From NCBI GenBank assembly GCA_002364325.1, contig DEXV01000003.1:845229-909228 (forward strand): a DNA stretch of 64,000 bases, read 5' to 3'. The notes under the pieces are model-generated. The model was not told the DNA's origin, ran no database searches, and saw nothing but the letters and a program-made list of their open reading frames with translations. Within the stretch, counting starts at the first letter, position 1; each line of letters starts with the position of its first letter. Positions 52,340 to 61,445 of this stretch are shown piece after piece. This DNA is from Gillisia sp. UBA3175. Lineage in GTDB: Bacteria; Bacteroidota; Bacteroidia; Flavobacteriales; Flavobacteriaceae. The position numbers and the translations under genes are program-made.

Positions 52340-53218
52340 ATGACGGAGTGGAAAGGGCAATCAAGAGGGACCGTTTTAGGATTTAAAATATATGTCTTTA
52401 TAATAAAGACCTTTGGACTTTATGTAGCCTATTTTGTTCTTCTATTTGTGGCCGCATATTTCATTGTCTTTTCAATTGAATCTACTAAAAGCACCTATTA
52501 TCTTTTCCGAAGAAGACTGAAGTATTCTGCAATAAGTTCTATGTTTCAAGTTTATAGAAGTTATTTCACTTTTGGAAGGATCCAACTGGATCGAATAGCA
52601 ATAGGAGCAGGGCTAAAAGATAAATTTAGTTTCGATTTCGACGGAGCGCATCATATTCAGGAATTGTTATCCCAGAAAAAGGGCGGGATACTTTTAACGG
52701 CACATATAGGAAACTTCAATTTGGCTAAATATTTCTTTAATGAAAAGCATAACAACGCTGCAGTGAATCTGGTAATGACAGATTTTGAACATAGAGAAAT
52801 AAAGAACTATTTGGAATCTGTTTCAGAAAAGTCCAAACTTAAAATGATCATATTAAAAGATGATCTTTCGCATATCTTTAAAATGAATGAAGCGCTAAAG
52901 AACAATGAATTTCTTGTGTTTGCAGCAGACAGGTATTTTAAAAACTCCAAAACATACAAGGAACTTTTCTTAGGAAAAACAGTGAAGTTTCCGCAGGGAC
53001 CGTTTAAATTAGCATCCAGAAATAAGATCCCGGTGCTTTTTGTGCATATAATGAGGGAGCGTAAATTTCATTATCATTTTTATGCAAGACCATATACAGG
53101 AGCACCAGATTCTGCTAAAGAATTATTAAAAGCGTATCTTCATGACTTGGAAAAAAAGGTGATAAAATATCCGCATCAGTGGTATAATTATTACGATTAT
53201 TGGAAAGATTTTAAATAA
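52340..53218 (+). CDS. Lysophospholipid/lipid A-type acyltransferase (LpxL-like)
   Basis: A 292-residue membrane-associated acyltransferase. One N-terminal helix (about 20-43) precedes the LPLAT domain with the acceptor motif LTAHIGNFNLAKY (H around residue 117; the usual H-x4-D/E reads H-x4-N here), a FAADRYFKNS segment, and FPQGPFKLASRNKIP. It is a member of the HtrB/LpxL group found in aryl-polyene and flexirubin clusters, where it is thought to move the aryl-polyene acyl chain onto a lipid or dialkylresorcinol acceptor. Confidence 0.85.
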   Translation: MTEWKGQSRGTVLGFKIYVFIIKTFGLYVAYFVLLFVAAYFIVFSIESTKSTYYLFRRRLKYSAISSMFQVYRSYFTFGRIQLDRIAIGAGLKDKFSFDFDGAHHIQELLSQKKGGILLTAHIGNFNLAKYFFNEKHNNAAVNLVMTDFEHREIKNYLESVSEKSKLKMIILKDDLSHIFKMNEALKNNEFLVFAADRYFKNSKTYKELFLGKTVKFPQGPFKLASRNKIPVLFVHIMRERKFHYHFYARPYTGAPDSAKELLKAYLHDLEKKVIKYPHQWYNYYDYWKDFK

Positions 53219-53223
53219 ATAGT

Positions 53224-53673
53224 ATGGCAACAAATTTACTTGAAGAACCAATTGTAGATGCACAGCGCATCATTCAGTTAATTCCCCAAAAACCACCTTT
53301 TGTAATGGTAGATTCTTTGTTTGAATACACAGAATTTACAGGAAAAACGGGATTTCTAATTACTGAAGACAATATTTTGGTAGAAGAAGGTCATTTTTCT
53401 GAAGCGGGACTTATAGAACATATGGCTCAAAGCATGTCGCTGCATCGGGGATATCAAGGTTTTTTGTCAGGCTTGGATAAGCCCAAGACCGGTTTTATTG
53501 GAGCCATAAAAACTGTAGAGATCAAATCGCTACCGCAGGTTAATACCAAACTGTTTACTAATGTGGAAATATTGAATGAAGTGATGAGCGTAACCTTAGT
53601 AGTTGCTGAAACTACTAATGAAAAGGGAGAACTAATAGCCACTTCTGAAATGAAAACGGTAACAGTAAAATAA
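53224..53673 (+). CDS. 3-hydroxyacyl-ACP dehydratase, FabA/FabZ-like hotdog
   Basis: A 149-residue single hotdog domain. PPFVMVDSLFEY (about 29-40) and EEGHFSEAGLIEHMAQSMSL (about 59-78) correspond to the FabZ catalytic region, with His62 and Glu71 in the dehydratase positions. It should dehydrate the beta-hydroxyacyl-ACP after each ketoreduction to give the conjugated double bond. Five bp after the acyltransferase gene and one base before the thioesterase gene, within one operon. Confidence 0.87.
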   Translation: MATNLLEEPIVDAQRIIQLIPQKPPFVMVDSLFEYTEFTGKTGFLITEDNILVEEGHFSEAGLIEHMAQSMSLHRGYQGFLSGLDKPKTGFIGAIKTVEIKSLPQVNTKLFTNVEILNEVMSVTLVVAETTNEKGELIATSEMKTVTVK

Positions 53674-54093
53674 ATGTCTAATCCTGTTTTAACATCTAAA
53701 ATTCAACTAAAGGTGCAATTTCATGAATGTGATCCGTTGCAAATTGTGTGGCATGGGAATTATCTAAGATATTTTGAAGAAGCCCGTGAAGAATTTTGCC
53801 TTCAGCATGGAATCTCTTATTTAGATGTAAAGAAATTAGGATTTGCTACGCCAATAGTTAGTTCTAGTTGTGAGCATAAATTACCTATGCAGTATGGAGA
53901 CAATTTCACAGTTGAAACCACCTATAATCCAACGGAAGCTGCTAAAATGAATTTTTCTTATAGAATTACAATTGGTGAGAAGCTTATATGCATAGGGGAG
54001 ACGGTACAGGTTTTCTTGAATGAAAAAAGAGAACTTGTATTGATAAATCCTTCATTTTTCTTAGATTGGAAAAGAAAAATGGGACTAATTTAG
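53674..54093 (+). CDS. Acyl-CoA/ACP thioesterase, 4-hydroxybenzoyl-CoA thioesterase family
   Basis: A 139-residue hotdog thioesterase. FHECDPLQIVWHGNYLRYFEE (about 15-35, key D19 and H26) is the 4HBT active-site signature. It starts directly after the dehydratase stop and ends directly before the first ketosynthase gene, with zero-base spacing, so it is co-translated. It probably releases or edits mis-primed acyl-ACP in the pigment pathway; a primary role in releasing the finished polyene is also possible. Confidence 0.88.
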   Translation: MSNPVLTSKIQLKVQFHECDPLQIVWHGNYLRYFEEAREEFCLQHGISYLDVKKLGFATPIVSSSCEHKLPMQYGDNFTVETTYNPTEAAKMNFSYRITIGEKLICIGETVQVFLNEKRELVLINPSFFLDWKRKMGLI

Positions 54094-55239
54094 ATGAAGG
54101 AGGTTTTATTACAGGATGATGCAATTATATCCCCATTAGGATTTTCTACTCAAGAAAATATAGAGGCCGTTAAAGCGGGTAGATCTGGATTGCTTTTTCA
54201 TAATAATAGAAGGTTTTCGCTTGGAGGTTTTTATGCGGGAATTATAGATCCGGAGCTATTAGCAACTGAATTTTTAAAAATTGGGAATCCCACAAAGTAT
54301 ACTAAGCTGGAGCAAATGATGCTTCTTTCAATTTATAAAGTACTTACTTCTAATTCTAAGATTGATCTTTCTACAACGGGATTAATAATTTCTACAACCA
54401 AAGGAAACATAGATCTTTTAAAAGGAGGACACAGTTTTTCTGAAGATAGATTTACGTTAAATTCATTAGCAAAAGTAATTCAGGAATTCTTTCCTTTCAA
54501 ATCTCAACCAATTCTAATTTCTAATGCATGTATCTCCGGAGGGCTAGCATTAATAATGGCCAAGAGATTTATTCAGGCTGGAAAATTTAATTCAGCTATC
54601 GTAGTTGCAGGAGATCTGATATCAGATTTTGTTATTTCCGGATTTCAATCATTTCAGGCATTAAGCAAAGCCCCCTGTAAACCTTTTTCTAAAAATAGAG
54701 ATGGAATAAGCTTGGGGGAAGCAGCAGCGGCAGTATATGTAAGCACAGAGATAGATTCAAAAAACAATATTTCAATTATTGGAGATTCAACATCCAACGA
54801 TGCCAATCATATTTCTGGACCTTCGAGAAATGGGGATGGACTTTTTTTAAGTATTCAAAATAGTTTAAAAGAAGCATCGATTTCAGCAAAAAATATAGAT
54901 CATATTTCTTCTCATGGAACTGCTACTATTTTTAATGATGAAATGGAGGCAATTGCATTTAATCGCTCTGGATTAAAAAATGCAGCAGTGAATAGCTATA
55001 AGGGTTTATATGGACATACTTTAGGGGCTTCGGCATTATTAGAAACCATTATAACTAAGCATTCCTTATTAAATAATGAATTATATAAGTCTCATAATTT
55101 TGACGATTTGGGAGTTTCAGTTCCTTTAAAGATTATTCAGAAAACAGAAAAAAGAGAGATGACATATGCTTTAAAAACAGCATCTGGGTTTGGAGGATCC
55201 AATATGGCGCTGGTGCTTAAAAAAATAGAAAATGTCTAA
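54094..55239 (+). CDS. Beta-ketoacyl-ACP synthase (first KS)
   Basis: A 381-residue ketosynthase with a full Cys-His-His triad: C146 in SNACISGGLA, H274 in SSHGTATIFND, H308 in GLYGHTLGASALLE. It belongs to the FabF-like KS group of aryl-polyene clusters. It elongates the aryl-primed chain by decarboxylative condensation with malonyl-ACP. It overlaps the next gene, a truncated KS-like protein, by eight bases. Confidence 0.9.
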   Translation: MKEVLLQDDAIISPLGFSTQENIEAVKAGRSGLLFHNNRRFSLGGFYAGIIDPELLATEFLKIGNPTKYTKLEQMMLLSIYKVLTSNSKIDLSTTGLIISTTKGNIDLLKGGHSFSEDRFTLNSLAKVIQEFFPFKSQPILISNACISGGLALIMAKRFIQAGKFNSAIVVAGDLISDFVISGFQSFQALSKAPCKPFSKNRDGISLGEAAAAVYVSTEIDSKNNISIIGDSTSNDANHISGPSRNGDGLFLSIQNSLKEASISAKNIDHISSHGTATIFNDEMEAIAFNRSGLKNAAVNSYKGLYGHTLGASALLETIITKHSLLNNELYKSHNFDDLGVSVPLKIIQKTEKREMTYALKTASGFGGSNMALVLKKIENV

Positions 55240-55840
55240 AGATCCATATTTTATATCGCAGTATGTTGGGATTAAGAATACTAAGATTCTTAAAAACGCA
55301 AAACTTATTTTCTCTACACAACAGGATTCTGAAGTATTGCCATTTCTTAAGGAGGTTTACAAAAAAGTTGGTCTAAATTATCCCAAATATCATAAAATGG
55401 ATCCTTTGTGTAAGTTGGGTATCTTAGCAACTTCAGTATTATTAAAGGACTCAGATTTCAGCAATGAAACTGCATTGGTGTTTTCTAATGCCTCCTCTAG
55501 TTTAAATACCGATCTGAGGCATCAGCAATCCATAGAAAATATAGTGTCTCCGGCAATTTTTGTTTACACCTTGCCAAATATTGTGTTAGGGGAAGTAAGT
55601 ATTAAATTTGGTCTTCAAAGTGAAAATGCATTTTTTATTGAAGAAGATTTCAACCCGAAATTGATATATGAATATACAGAGCTTCTATTAAACTCGAAAA
55701 AAGCGCCTAGCGTGGTTTGTGGGTGGATAGAGCTTAAAAATGCTGAATATGATGTATTTTTATGCTTTATTTCTAAACAGGGAGAAATCCCATTTACAAC
55801 AGAAAACCTTAAGAAACTATACCTATTTGAAAATGAGTGA
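55232..55840 (+). CDS. Short ketosynthase-like protein lacking catalytic residues
   Basis: A 202-residue protein with the strand order of the KS N-terminal half (LCKLGILATSVLL, ETALVFSNASSSLNTDLRHQ, FVYTLPNIVLGEVSIKFGLQ) but no catalytic Cys and no C-terminal half with the two histidines. Similar short proteins recur in flexirubin and aryl-polyene operons next to KS and ACP genes and may partner them as scaffold or chain-length factor. It overlaps KS1 by eight bases and the ACP gene by eight, so it belongs firmly in the operon. Function is inferred from location only. Confidence 0.75.
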   Translation: MSKDPYFISQYVGIKNTKILKNAKLIFSTQQDSEVLPFLKEVYKKVGLNYPKYHKMDPLCKLGILATSVLLKDSDFSNETALVFSNASSSLNTDLRHQQSIENIVSPAIFVYTLPNIVLGEVSIKFGLQSENAFFIEEDFNPKLIYEYTELLLNSKKAPSVVCGWIELKNAEYDVFLCFISKQGEIPFTTENLKKLYLFENE

Positions 55841-56090
55841 TTTACGCACAGAGCTTAAAAAAAGTATTATAGAACAACTAAACCTGGAGGAACTTAGCAT
55901 AGAAGAAATAGATAATGATGATTCTCTTTTTGGTGATGGTTTAGGATTGGATTCTATAGATGCATTAGAATTAATCGTGCTTTTGGAAAAGGATTATGGC
56001 ATAAAACTAACAGATCCTTATCAAGGAAAGGAAATATTTATATCTATAAATAAAATGGCAGAGTATATAGAGACTCACCGAACTAAATAA
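55833..56090 (+). CDS. Acyl carrier protein
   Basis: An 85-residue ACP. The phosphopantetheine attachment Ser41 sits in GLGLDSIDALELIVLL, with Ile following instead of the usual Leu, as in several polyketide-type ACPs. Start chosen at ATG 55833, eight bases into the end of the preceding gene; an earlier in-frame ATG at 55740 would add 31 residues unrelated to ACPs. It carries the aryl-polyene intermediate. Confidence 0.93.
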   Translation: MSDLRTELKKSIIEQLNLEELSIEEIDNDDSLFGDGLGLDSIDALELIVLLEKDYGIKLTDPYQGKEIFISINKMAEYIETHRTK

Positions 56091-56093
56091 AGA

Positions 56094-57284
56094 ATGAAAA
56101 ATGGGGTTGCCATTACTGGAATGGGTATTACATCTGCCCTTGGCTACGGGATAGAGGCAAATTACAACTCCTTAATTTTAAACAATCACGGTCTTTCTTT
56201 CCCAGAAATATTAAATACAAAACATCTAAATTTACCCGTTGGTGAGATAAAGAAGTCCAATGTAGAATTGCAAAATGAATTGCAATTAACAGGTGGCCAT
56301 TCTTATACTCGTGCTGCTTTATTAGCCATTTCTGCGGTGAAAGAAGCAATTGCTATCGCTAATTTAAATAAAGAGCAGCTTACTAAAACCGGACTTATTT
56401 CGGGAAGCAGCGTGGGCGGGATAGATGCAACGGAGGAATTCTATAACGAATATGAAAGCTCTTCTGAAAATCGCAGATTTATTAGAGCGCAACATCCCGG
56501 ATTTACTACTTCAAAAATTGGAGAATACTTTCAAATAAACGGTTATACCACAACAATTAGCACCGCTTGTTCTTCTGGGGCAAATGCAATCATGATGGGA
56601 GCAAGACTTATAAGATCTGGGAAACTTGAAAGGGTGATAGTTGGAGGAACAGATTGCCTCACAAAATTTACGTTGAATGGATTTAACTCTTTAAAGATAC
56701 TCTCGGAAAATTTCTGTAAACCTTTTGATGATCATAGAGATGGATTGAATTTAGGGGAAGGAGCTGCCTTTTTAGTTTTGGAAGCAGATCATTTATTACA
56801 AGGAAAAAAGGTACTTGGGAGAATTTCTGGTTATGGTAATTCCAACGATGCCTTTCATCAAACAGCTTCTTCTGAAACTGGCGAAGGCGCATTTCTAGCT
56901 ATGGAGAAAGCGCTACAGATTTCAGCGCTTCAAGCTTCTGATATAGATTATATAAATGCCCATGGCACCGCAACTAAGAATAACGATCTTTCTGAAAGCG
57001 TTGCCATTAAAAGAATGTTTGGAGAAAACATTCCAGCATTTAGTTCTACAAAAACCTTTACCGGACATACTTTGGCAGCTGCTGGTGCCCTAGAAGCTGT
57101 ATTTAGTATCTTAAGTCTTCAGAATGATAAACAATTCGCAAATCTAAATTTTTCTGAAGCAATGTTGGAAACAAAATTAGTTCCAGTTACCAGTGTAAGA
57201 TCAGTTCGCATGCAACATATCTTATCTAATTCTTTTGGATTTGGCGGAAATTGTACCTCATTAATCTTCAGTAAAAATGGGTAG
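56094..57284 (+). CDS. Beta-ketoacyl-ACP synthase (second KS)
   Basis: A 396-residue FabF-like ketosynthase, triad complete: C159 in ISTACSSGANA, H290 in NAHGTATKNND, H325 in TFTGHTLAAAG. GSSVGGIDATEEFY and KPFDDHRDGLNLGEGAA are typical. It is followed with an eight-base overlap by a Cys-less KS-like protein, a pairing like the KS-alpha/chain-length-factor pairs of type II polyketide synthases, so it is likely the main chain-extending enzyme. Confidence 0.92.
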   Translation: MKNGVAITGMGITSALGYGIEANYNSLILNNHGLSFPEILNTKHLNLPVGEIKKSNVELQNELQLTGGHSYTRAALLAISAVKEAIAIANLNKEQLTKTGLISGSSVGGIDATEEFYNEYESSSENRRFIRAQHPGFTTSKIGEYFQINGYTTTISTACSSGANAIMMGARLIRSGKLERVIVGGTDCLTKFTLNGFNSLKILSENFCKPFDDHRDGLNLGEGAAFLVLEADHLLQGKKVLGRISGYGNSNDAFHQTASSETGEGAFLAMEKALQISALQASDIDYINAHGTATKNNDLSESVAIKRMFGENIPAFSSTKTFTGHTLAAAGALEAVFSILSLQNDKQFANLNFSEAMLETKLVPVTSVRSVRMQHILSNSFGFGGNCTSLIFSKNG

Positions 57285-58344
57285 ATCTATTTTTATAAAT
57301 GGCTTCTCAGGGATCTCGGCTCAAACGGAAGAAGCCTTATTTAATAATGAACCTTTAGTTTACACTTCTAATATATTTCATGCAGTTCCTGCAAACTATA
57401 AAGAGATAGTTCCTGCAATGGCTTTAAGAAGAATGTCTAAAGCAATTAAAATGGGAATTACCGCAGCTAAAAACGCCTTGTTGGAAGCTAATGTTAACTT
57501 GCCCGATGCAATTATTACTGCAACTGGAGAAGGATGTAAACACGATACTGAGAAGTTTCTAGAAACTGTATTGGAGCAAAAGGAAGAATTATTAGCCCCA
57601 ACCTCCTTTATACAATCTACTCACAACACGGTTGGGGGACAGATCGCTTTAAACTTAAATTGTACTGGTTACAATTTAACCTATACTCAGGAGGATATTT
57701 CTTTAGAATCGGCTTTTATAGACGCAATGCTTTTGTTAGAAGAAGATCTTGATGTGAATGCTGTTCTGGTTGGAAGTGTAGATGAAGTTTCTCCAAAGAT
57801 CACTTCCTTTTCTTATCTCAATAATTTTTTAAAAAAGGAGGAGATCCAGAATTTAGAATTGTTCGACCAAAATTCAGCAGGAACTATTACTTCTGAAGGG
57901 GCTTTTTTTTTCGTTCTTTCAGCAGAAAAAAAGATTAATTCTGATGTTGAAATAGTAGCCATTTCTACTTTTAAAGAAAAAGATGCTATAAATATCTCAA
58001 GAGAGATTCACAAATTTCTTGTAACTAATAATTGTTTGGTAGAAGATCTGGATATAGTGTTATTAGGAAAAAATGGAGACAGAAATCAAGATGTTATCTA
58101 CGAGATTCTAGAAAAAGGGCTGTTTTTAAATTCAAATGTATTAGTTTATAAACATTTAGTGGGTGATTTTAATACGGTCACTGGATTTGCCATATGGCTT
58201 GCTTGTAAAATCTTTAAGAACAACTATATTCCCAATGTTTTAAAATTGAACACGGTTTCCTCCCAAAATCCAAAACTTGCGCTGCTATACAATCTATCTC
58301 AGGATAATACAACCCATAGTTTAATACTAGTTCAAAAAGTTTGA
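57277..58344 (+). CDS. Ketosynthase-like chain-length-factor protein (Cys lacking)
   Basis: A 355-residue KS-fold protein. TATGEGCKHDTEKFLETVLE and STHNTVGGQIALNLNC match the KS dimer interface, but the catalytic Cys position reads Gln (YTQEDISLESAF, Q138), as in chain-length factors where Gln replaces Cys; no HGT-type His motifs are visible. It overlaps the second KS by eight bases, so both are co-translated and probably form a heterodimer that sets polyene length. Confidence 0.85.
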   Translation: MGRSIFINGFSGISAQTEEALFNNEPLVYTSNIFHAVPANYKEIVPAMALRRMSKAIKMGITAAKNALLEANVNLPDAIITATGEGCKHDTEKFLETVLEQKEELLAPTSFIQSTHNTVGGQIALNLNCTGYNLTYTQEDISLESAFIDAMLLLEEDLDVNAVLVGSVDEVSPKITSFSYLNNFLKKEEIQNLELFDQNSAGTITSEGAFFFVLSAEKKINSDVEIVAISTFKEKDAINISREIHKFLVTNNCLVEDLDIVLLGKNGDRNQDVIYEILEKGLFLNSNVLVYKHLVGDFNTVTGFAIWLACKIFKNNYIPNVLKLNTVSSQNPKLALLYNLSQDNTTHSLILVQKV

Positions 58345-59111
58345 ATTACCAACCTATAAATATCGTAGTAATTGGATTGTTTCTATTGGGGGTAGTAGGA
58401 ATTTATTTTCAGTTTATATCATTATGGATCCTAATAATAGGGATGATTCTATATCTATTATTTCTTCTATTGATCTCTACCAATGTGCAGTGGAACTTCT
58501 TTATTAAAGCTTTTAATAGAAGTCCAAAACATAAAAAAAATGAAGTTGCTTTAACCTTTGATGATGGCCCGGTAGAAACCACGCTGAAGATCCTTTCTTT
58601 GCTGAAAAAATATGATGCGAAGGCTAGTTTTTTTTGTATTGGAAAAAATATTGAGGCAAATCCAGATATTTTTAGAAAGATCATCAAAGAAGGTCATATG
58701 ATTGGGAATCATACCTTTTCACATACTAGAAAAATGGGCTTTTTAAACAAAGAGCAAATTATTTTAGAAATAAATAAGTGTGATGCAGCTGCCTTAAAAG
58801 AAGGTGGAGTTAAATTGAAAACCTATAGACCACCTTTTGGAATAATAAATCCAAAGATTAAAGAAGCCTTGGAGTACACAGAGCATCAAGTTGTTGGCTG
58901 GAATGTTAGGTCTTATGATGCAGTGCTAAGTTCTAAAAACTATATCTTAAAAAGAATCATTAAAAACATTAAACCTGGTGCAATAATTTTATTGCATGAT
59001 AACAACTTCCAAACCGTAGAAATCTTGGAACAATTGTTGTTATTTTTGCAAACCAACGATTATAGATCCGTTAGGGTTGATAATTTATTTCAAATAGATG
59101 CGTATTCTTAA
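58341..59111 (+). CDS. Polysaccharide deacetylase (NodB domain), membrane-anchored
   Basis: A 256-residue protein with two hydrophobic helices at the N-terminus (5-25 and 28-46), then a NodB domain: TFDDGP at 72-77, zinc ligands H124 and H128 (NHTFSHT), RPPFG at 163-167, and LLHD at 217-220. TTG is the start, overlapping the previous stop by four bases (TTGA); no in-frame ATG fits. Members remove N-acetyl groups from glycans, or other acyl groups; in this cluster the target may be an envelope glycan or glycolipid. Start codon inferred. Confidence 0.85.
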   Translation: MNYQPINIVVIGLFLLGVVGIYFQFISLWILIIGMILYLLFLLLISTNVQWNFFIKAFNRSPKHKKNEVALTFDDGPVETTLKILSLLKKYDAKASFFCIGKNIEANPDIFRKIIKEGHMIGNHTFSHTRKMGFLNKEQIILEINKCDAAALKEGGVKLKTYRPPFGIINPKIKEALEYTEHQVVGWNVRSYDAVLSSKNYILKRIIKNIKPGAIILLHDNNFQTVEILEQLLLFLQTNDYRSVRVDNLFQIDAYS

Positions 59112-59718
59112 ACTGCTATTTTTTTTTATTTCGTTTGCAACGTTTGCGCAGACACCATTAACAGAAGCTGAAACTATTCAGTTCAAGGAAATTGTAGCCA
59201 AACGCTCTGATGATTTGGAGACGATGGATAGCGATTTTCTTCAAACTAAATACATCAAAATGATGCAAGGTGCTGCTATTAGTAATGGAAAATTGTACTA
59301 CGTGGCTCCCGATGTCTTAAAATGGGAATATAAAACTCCATACAATTACAAGATTCTTTTTAAGAATAACCAACTTATTATAGATGATGATGGATATAAG
59401 ACCGTTACCGATCTAAAATCCAATAAACTTTTTGAAAAACTGGTAACTCTAATTTCGGGAAGCATCAACGGGAAATTATTGGAGGATAAAAAGAACTTTG
59501 ATATTGCATATTTCAAAACCACCAATCTAATTTCAGCAGTGATCATTCCTAAGGATAAATCTATAAGTGAAATGTTCAATCAAATAATCTTACTGTACGA
59601 TAGAAATTTTATTGTAAGAACAGTAAGACTTATTGAAGCTTCTGGTGATTATACAGAGATCAATTTTAAGAACACCAAAGTTAATATTCCAATAAATCCT
59701 AAGGTTTTCGAAAACTAA
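59098..59718 (+). CDS. LolA-like outer membrane lipoprotein carrier protein
   Basis: A 206-residue periplasmic protein: signal peptide (ILKLLFFFISFATFAQ, cleavage near 18) and a LolA fold with YVAPDVLKWEYKTPYNYKIL (around 65-84). Its ATG overlaps the deacetylase by 14 bases. LolA-like proteins in aryl-polyene clusters are believed to carry the lipidic pigment through the periplasm. Conserved LolA hydrophobic pocket residues are not individually assigned. Confidence 0.85.
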   Translation: MRILKLLFFFISFATFAQTPLTEAETIQFKEIVAKRSDDLETMDSDFLQTKYIKMMQGAAISNGKLYYVAPDVLKWEYKTPYNYKILFKNNQLIIDDDGYKTVTDLKSNKLFEKLVTLISGSINGKLLEDKKNFDIAYFKTTNLISAVIIPKDKSISEMFNQIILLYDRNFIVRTVRLIEASGDYTEINFKNTKVNIPINPKVFEN

Positions 59719-59799
59719 TTTTTTTTATATTTTAAAGCACAAGAGTAATCTTCAAAAGTAATTTTCTCTCTATTTTAGCAGGACTAAAAATACTATAGG

Positions 59800-60165
59800 A
59801 TGCTTTTAAAAGATTTTTATTCGGTTATAAAGTCCACTCAAAATGAGGAAGAATTCACTTCTGTAATTAAAATCAACAAAGAACATCCTTTATATAAAGG
59901 CCATTTTCCCGATAGACCGGTTACTCCCGGAGTTATACTTATGCAACTATTCAAGGAAGAAGCAGAGCGAAGATGTAAGTGTGAGCTTCAGTTAGAAACC
60001 GCTTCTAATGTAAAATTCATGGCGGTGGTAGATCCTAATTCATGCGATCTATTAACCTTACAATCTACTATCTCTGCAGATGGTGGTATTTTTAAACTTA
60101 AAGGAATAGCCAAACAGAATGATACTATTTCCTTAAAGATCAGCGCAACTTACCTTTCCGTTTAA
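59800..60165 (+). CDS. 3-hydroxyacyl-ACP dehydratase, ApeI-like
   Basis: A 121-residue hotdog protein with GHFPDRPVTPGVILMQL (33-50), the FabZ catalytic loop (H35), but the catalytic Glu usually found some residues later is replaced (MQLFKEEAE), so it may act as a partner dehydratase. Similar ApeI/ApeP pairs occur in aryl-polyene clusters. It starts 81 bp after the LolA gene with no obvious terminator between. Confidence 0.83.
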   Translation: MLLKDFYSVIKSTQNEEEFTSVIKINKEHPLYKGHFPDRPVTPGVILMQLFKEEAERRCKCELQLETASNVKFMAVVDPNSCDLLTLQSTISADGGIFKLKGIAKQNDTISLKISATYLSV

Positions 60166-60211
60166 CATTACAATTAATCTATTTTCAGCTAAAGGATTCA
60201 TATATAAACAA

Positions 60212-60219
60212 TACTTTTG
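60212..60219 (+). promoter_or_regulatory. Bacteroidota -7 promoter box (TACTTTTG)
   Basis: Perfect TAnnTTTG match 17 bases before the TTG start of the GT2 gene, so a new transcript probably starts here inside the cluster. Confidence 0.65.
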
Positions 60220-60236
60220 CGGTAAAATGTATCATT

Positions 60237-61445
60237 TTGAGTGCTAAACCCTTATTTCAATCCAGATTTGAAGCATTAAAATGTTGTGTTGTGGTGCCTA
60301 CTTACAATAATGGCAAAACGCTAGCTTCAGTTATTACAGGGTTAAAAACATATACTCAAAATATTATTGTTGTAAATGATGGTTCTACGGATAGCACTTC
60401 TGAAATTCTTACTACAATTTCTGATATCATTGTTTTTAATAAATCTACCAATCAAGGAAAAGGTACTGCATTAAAAAAAGGATTTCAACTTGCCGAAGCT
60501 GAAGCTTATGAATATGCAATCACTATAGATTCTGATGGACAACATTATGCAGATGATCTGGATATATTCCTTTCAGAATTAGAAAATAGAAAAGCAGGAG
60601 ACCGAGAGATTCTATTAGTGGGAGATCGAAATATGGGACAGCATGGAATACCTGGAAAGAGTTCTACTGGAAATAAATTTTCCAATTTTTGGTATTTAGT
60701 GGTCACCGGTAATCAATTACACGATACTCAAAGCGGATTTAGATTATATCCAATAAAGGTGATTAATAAGATCCCTCTTTACACAAGAAAATTCGAGTAT
60801 GAAATTGAAGTGATAGTTAAGGCTGTTTGGAGAAAAGTAGATGTTAGAAATATCCCCATAAAAGTATTGTATCAAGAAGGAGATGAGCGGGTTTCACACT
60901 TCCGGCCATTTAATGATATAGTTCGGATCGTTTTATTATATATGTGGTTTGTGTTAGTGAGCTTTCTATACATTCATCCTCGAAATAAATATCAGGACTT
61001 TAAAGAAAAAGGTTTTAAAAAGTTCTGGAATGAAGATGTGCTAAAAAGTCAGGAGCCAGCACATAAAAAGGCAGCGGCCATCGCTATGGGAGTATTCGTT
61101 GGAATATCTCCTTTTTGGGGACTTCATACCTTGCTAGTCTTCGTTTTAGCTGCCATCTTCAAATTGAATAAAGTAATAGCATTTTTATTCTCAAATATTA
61201 GTATTCCACCGCTTATTCCGGTAATAATCTACGCAAGTTACCAAGTTGGATCTGTACTTATGGGAAATGGCTATAAATGGGAACTAAGTCTTACTGATTT
61301 TGATTCTTCCACAAAGGTTTTTGAAGGCTTGTGGCAATATATTCTTGGAAGTATGGCACTTGCCTTATTTATCTCGATTTCCCTGTGGATTGTCTTTTAT
61401 TTCTTATTTTCGATGACTAATCAAAAACAGGTTATCAAACCATAA
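60237..61445 (+). CDS. GT2 glycosyltransferase with DUF2062 domain
   Basis: A 402-residue protein. GT-A fold with VVPTYNNGKTLASVI (about 19-33) and VNDGSTDST, the DxD metal site in ITIDSDGQHYADD, and GQHGIPGKSS. A C-terminal DUF2062 membrane region (about 262-395) follows. The family moves sugars from nucleotide or dolichyl-type donors. In this cluster it may glycosylate the pigment or a membrane lipid. The start is TTG 60237, the only codon in frame after the promoter box; the ATG at 60227 gives only a six-codon ORF. Confidence 0.88.
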   Translation: MSAKPLFQSRFEALKCCVVVPTYNNGKTLASVITGLKTYTQNIIVVNDGSTDSTSEILTTISDIIVFNKSTNQGKGTALKKGFQLAEAEAYEYAITIDSDGQHYADDLDIFLSELENRKAGDREILLVGDRNMGQHGIPGKSSTGNKFSNFWYLVVTGNQLHDTQSGFRLYPIKVINKIPLYTRKFEYEIEVIVKAVWRKVDVRNIPIKVLYQEGDERVSHFRPFNDIVRIVLLYMWFVLVSFLYIHPRNKYQDFKEKGFKKFWNEDVLKSQEPAHKKAAAIAMGVFVGISPFWGLHTLLVFVLAAIFKLNKVIAFLFSNISIPPLIPVIIYASYQVGSVLMGNGYKWELSLTDFDSSTKVFEGLWQYILGSMALALFISISLWIVFYFLFSMTNQKQVIKP

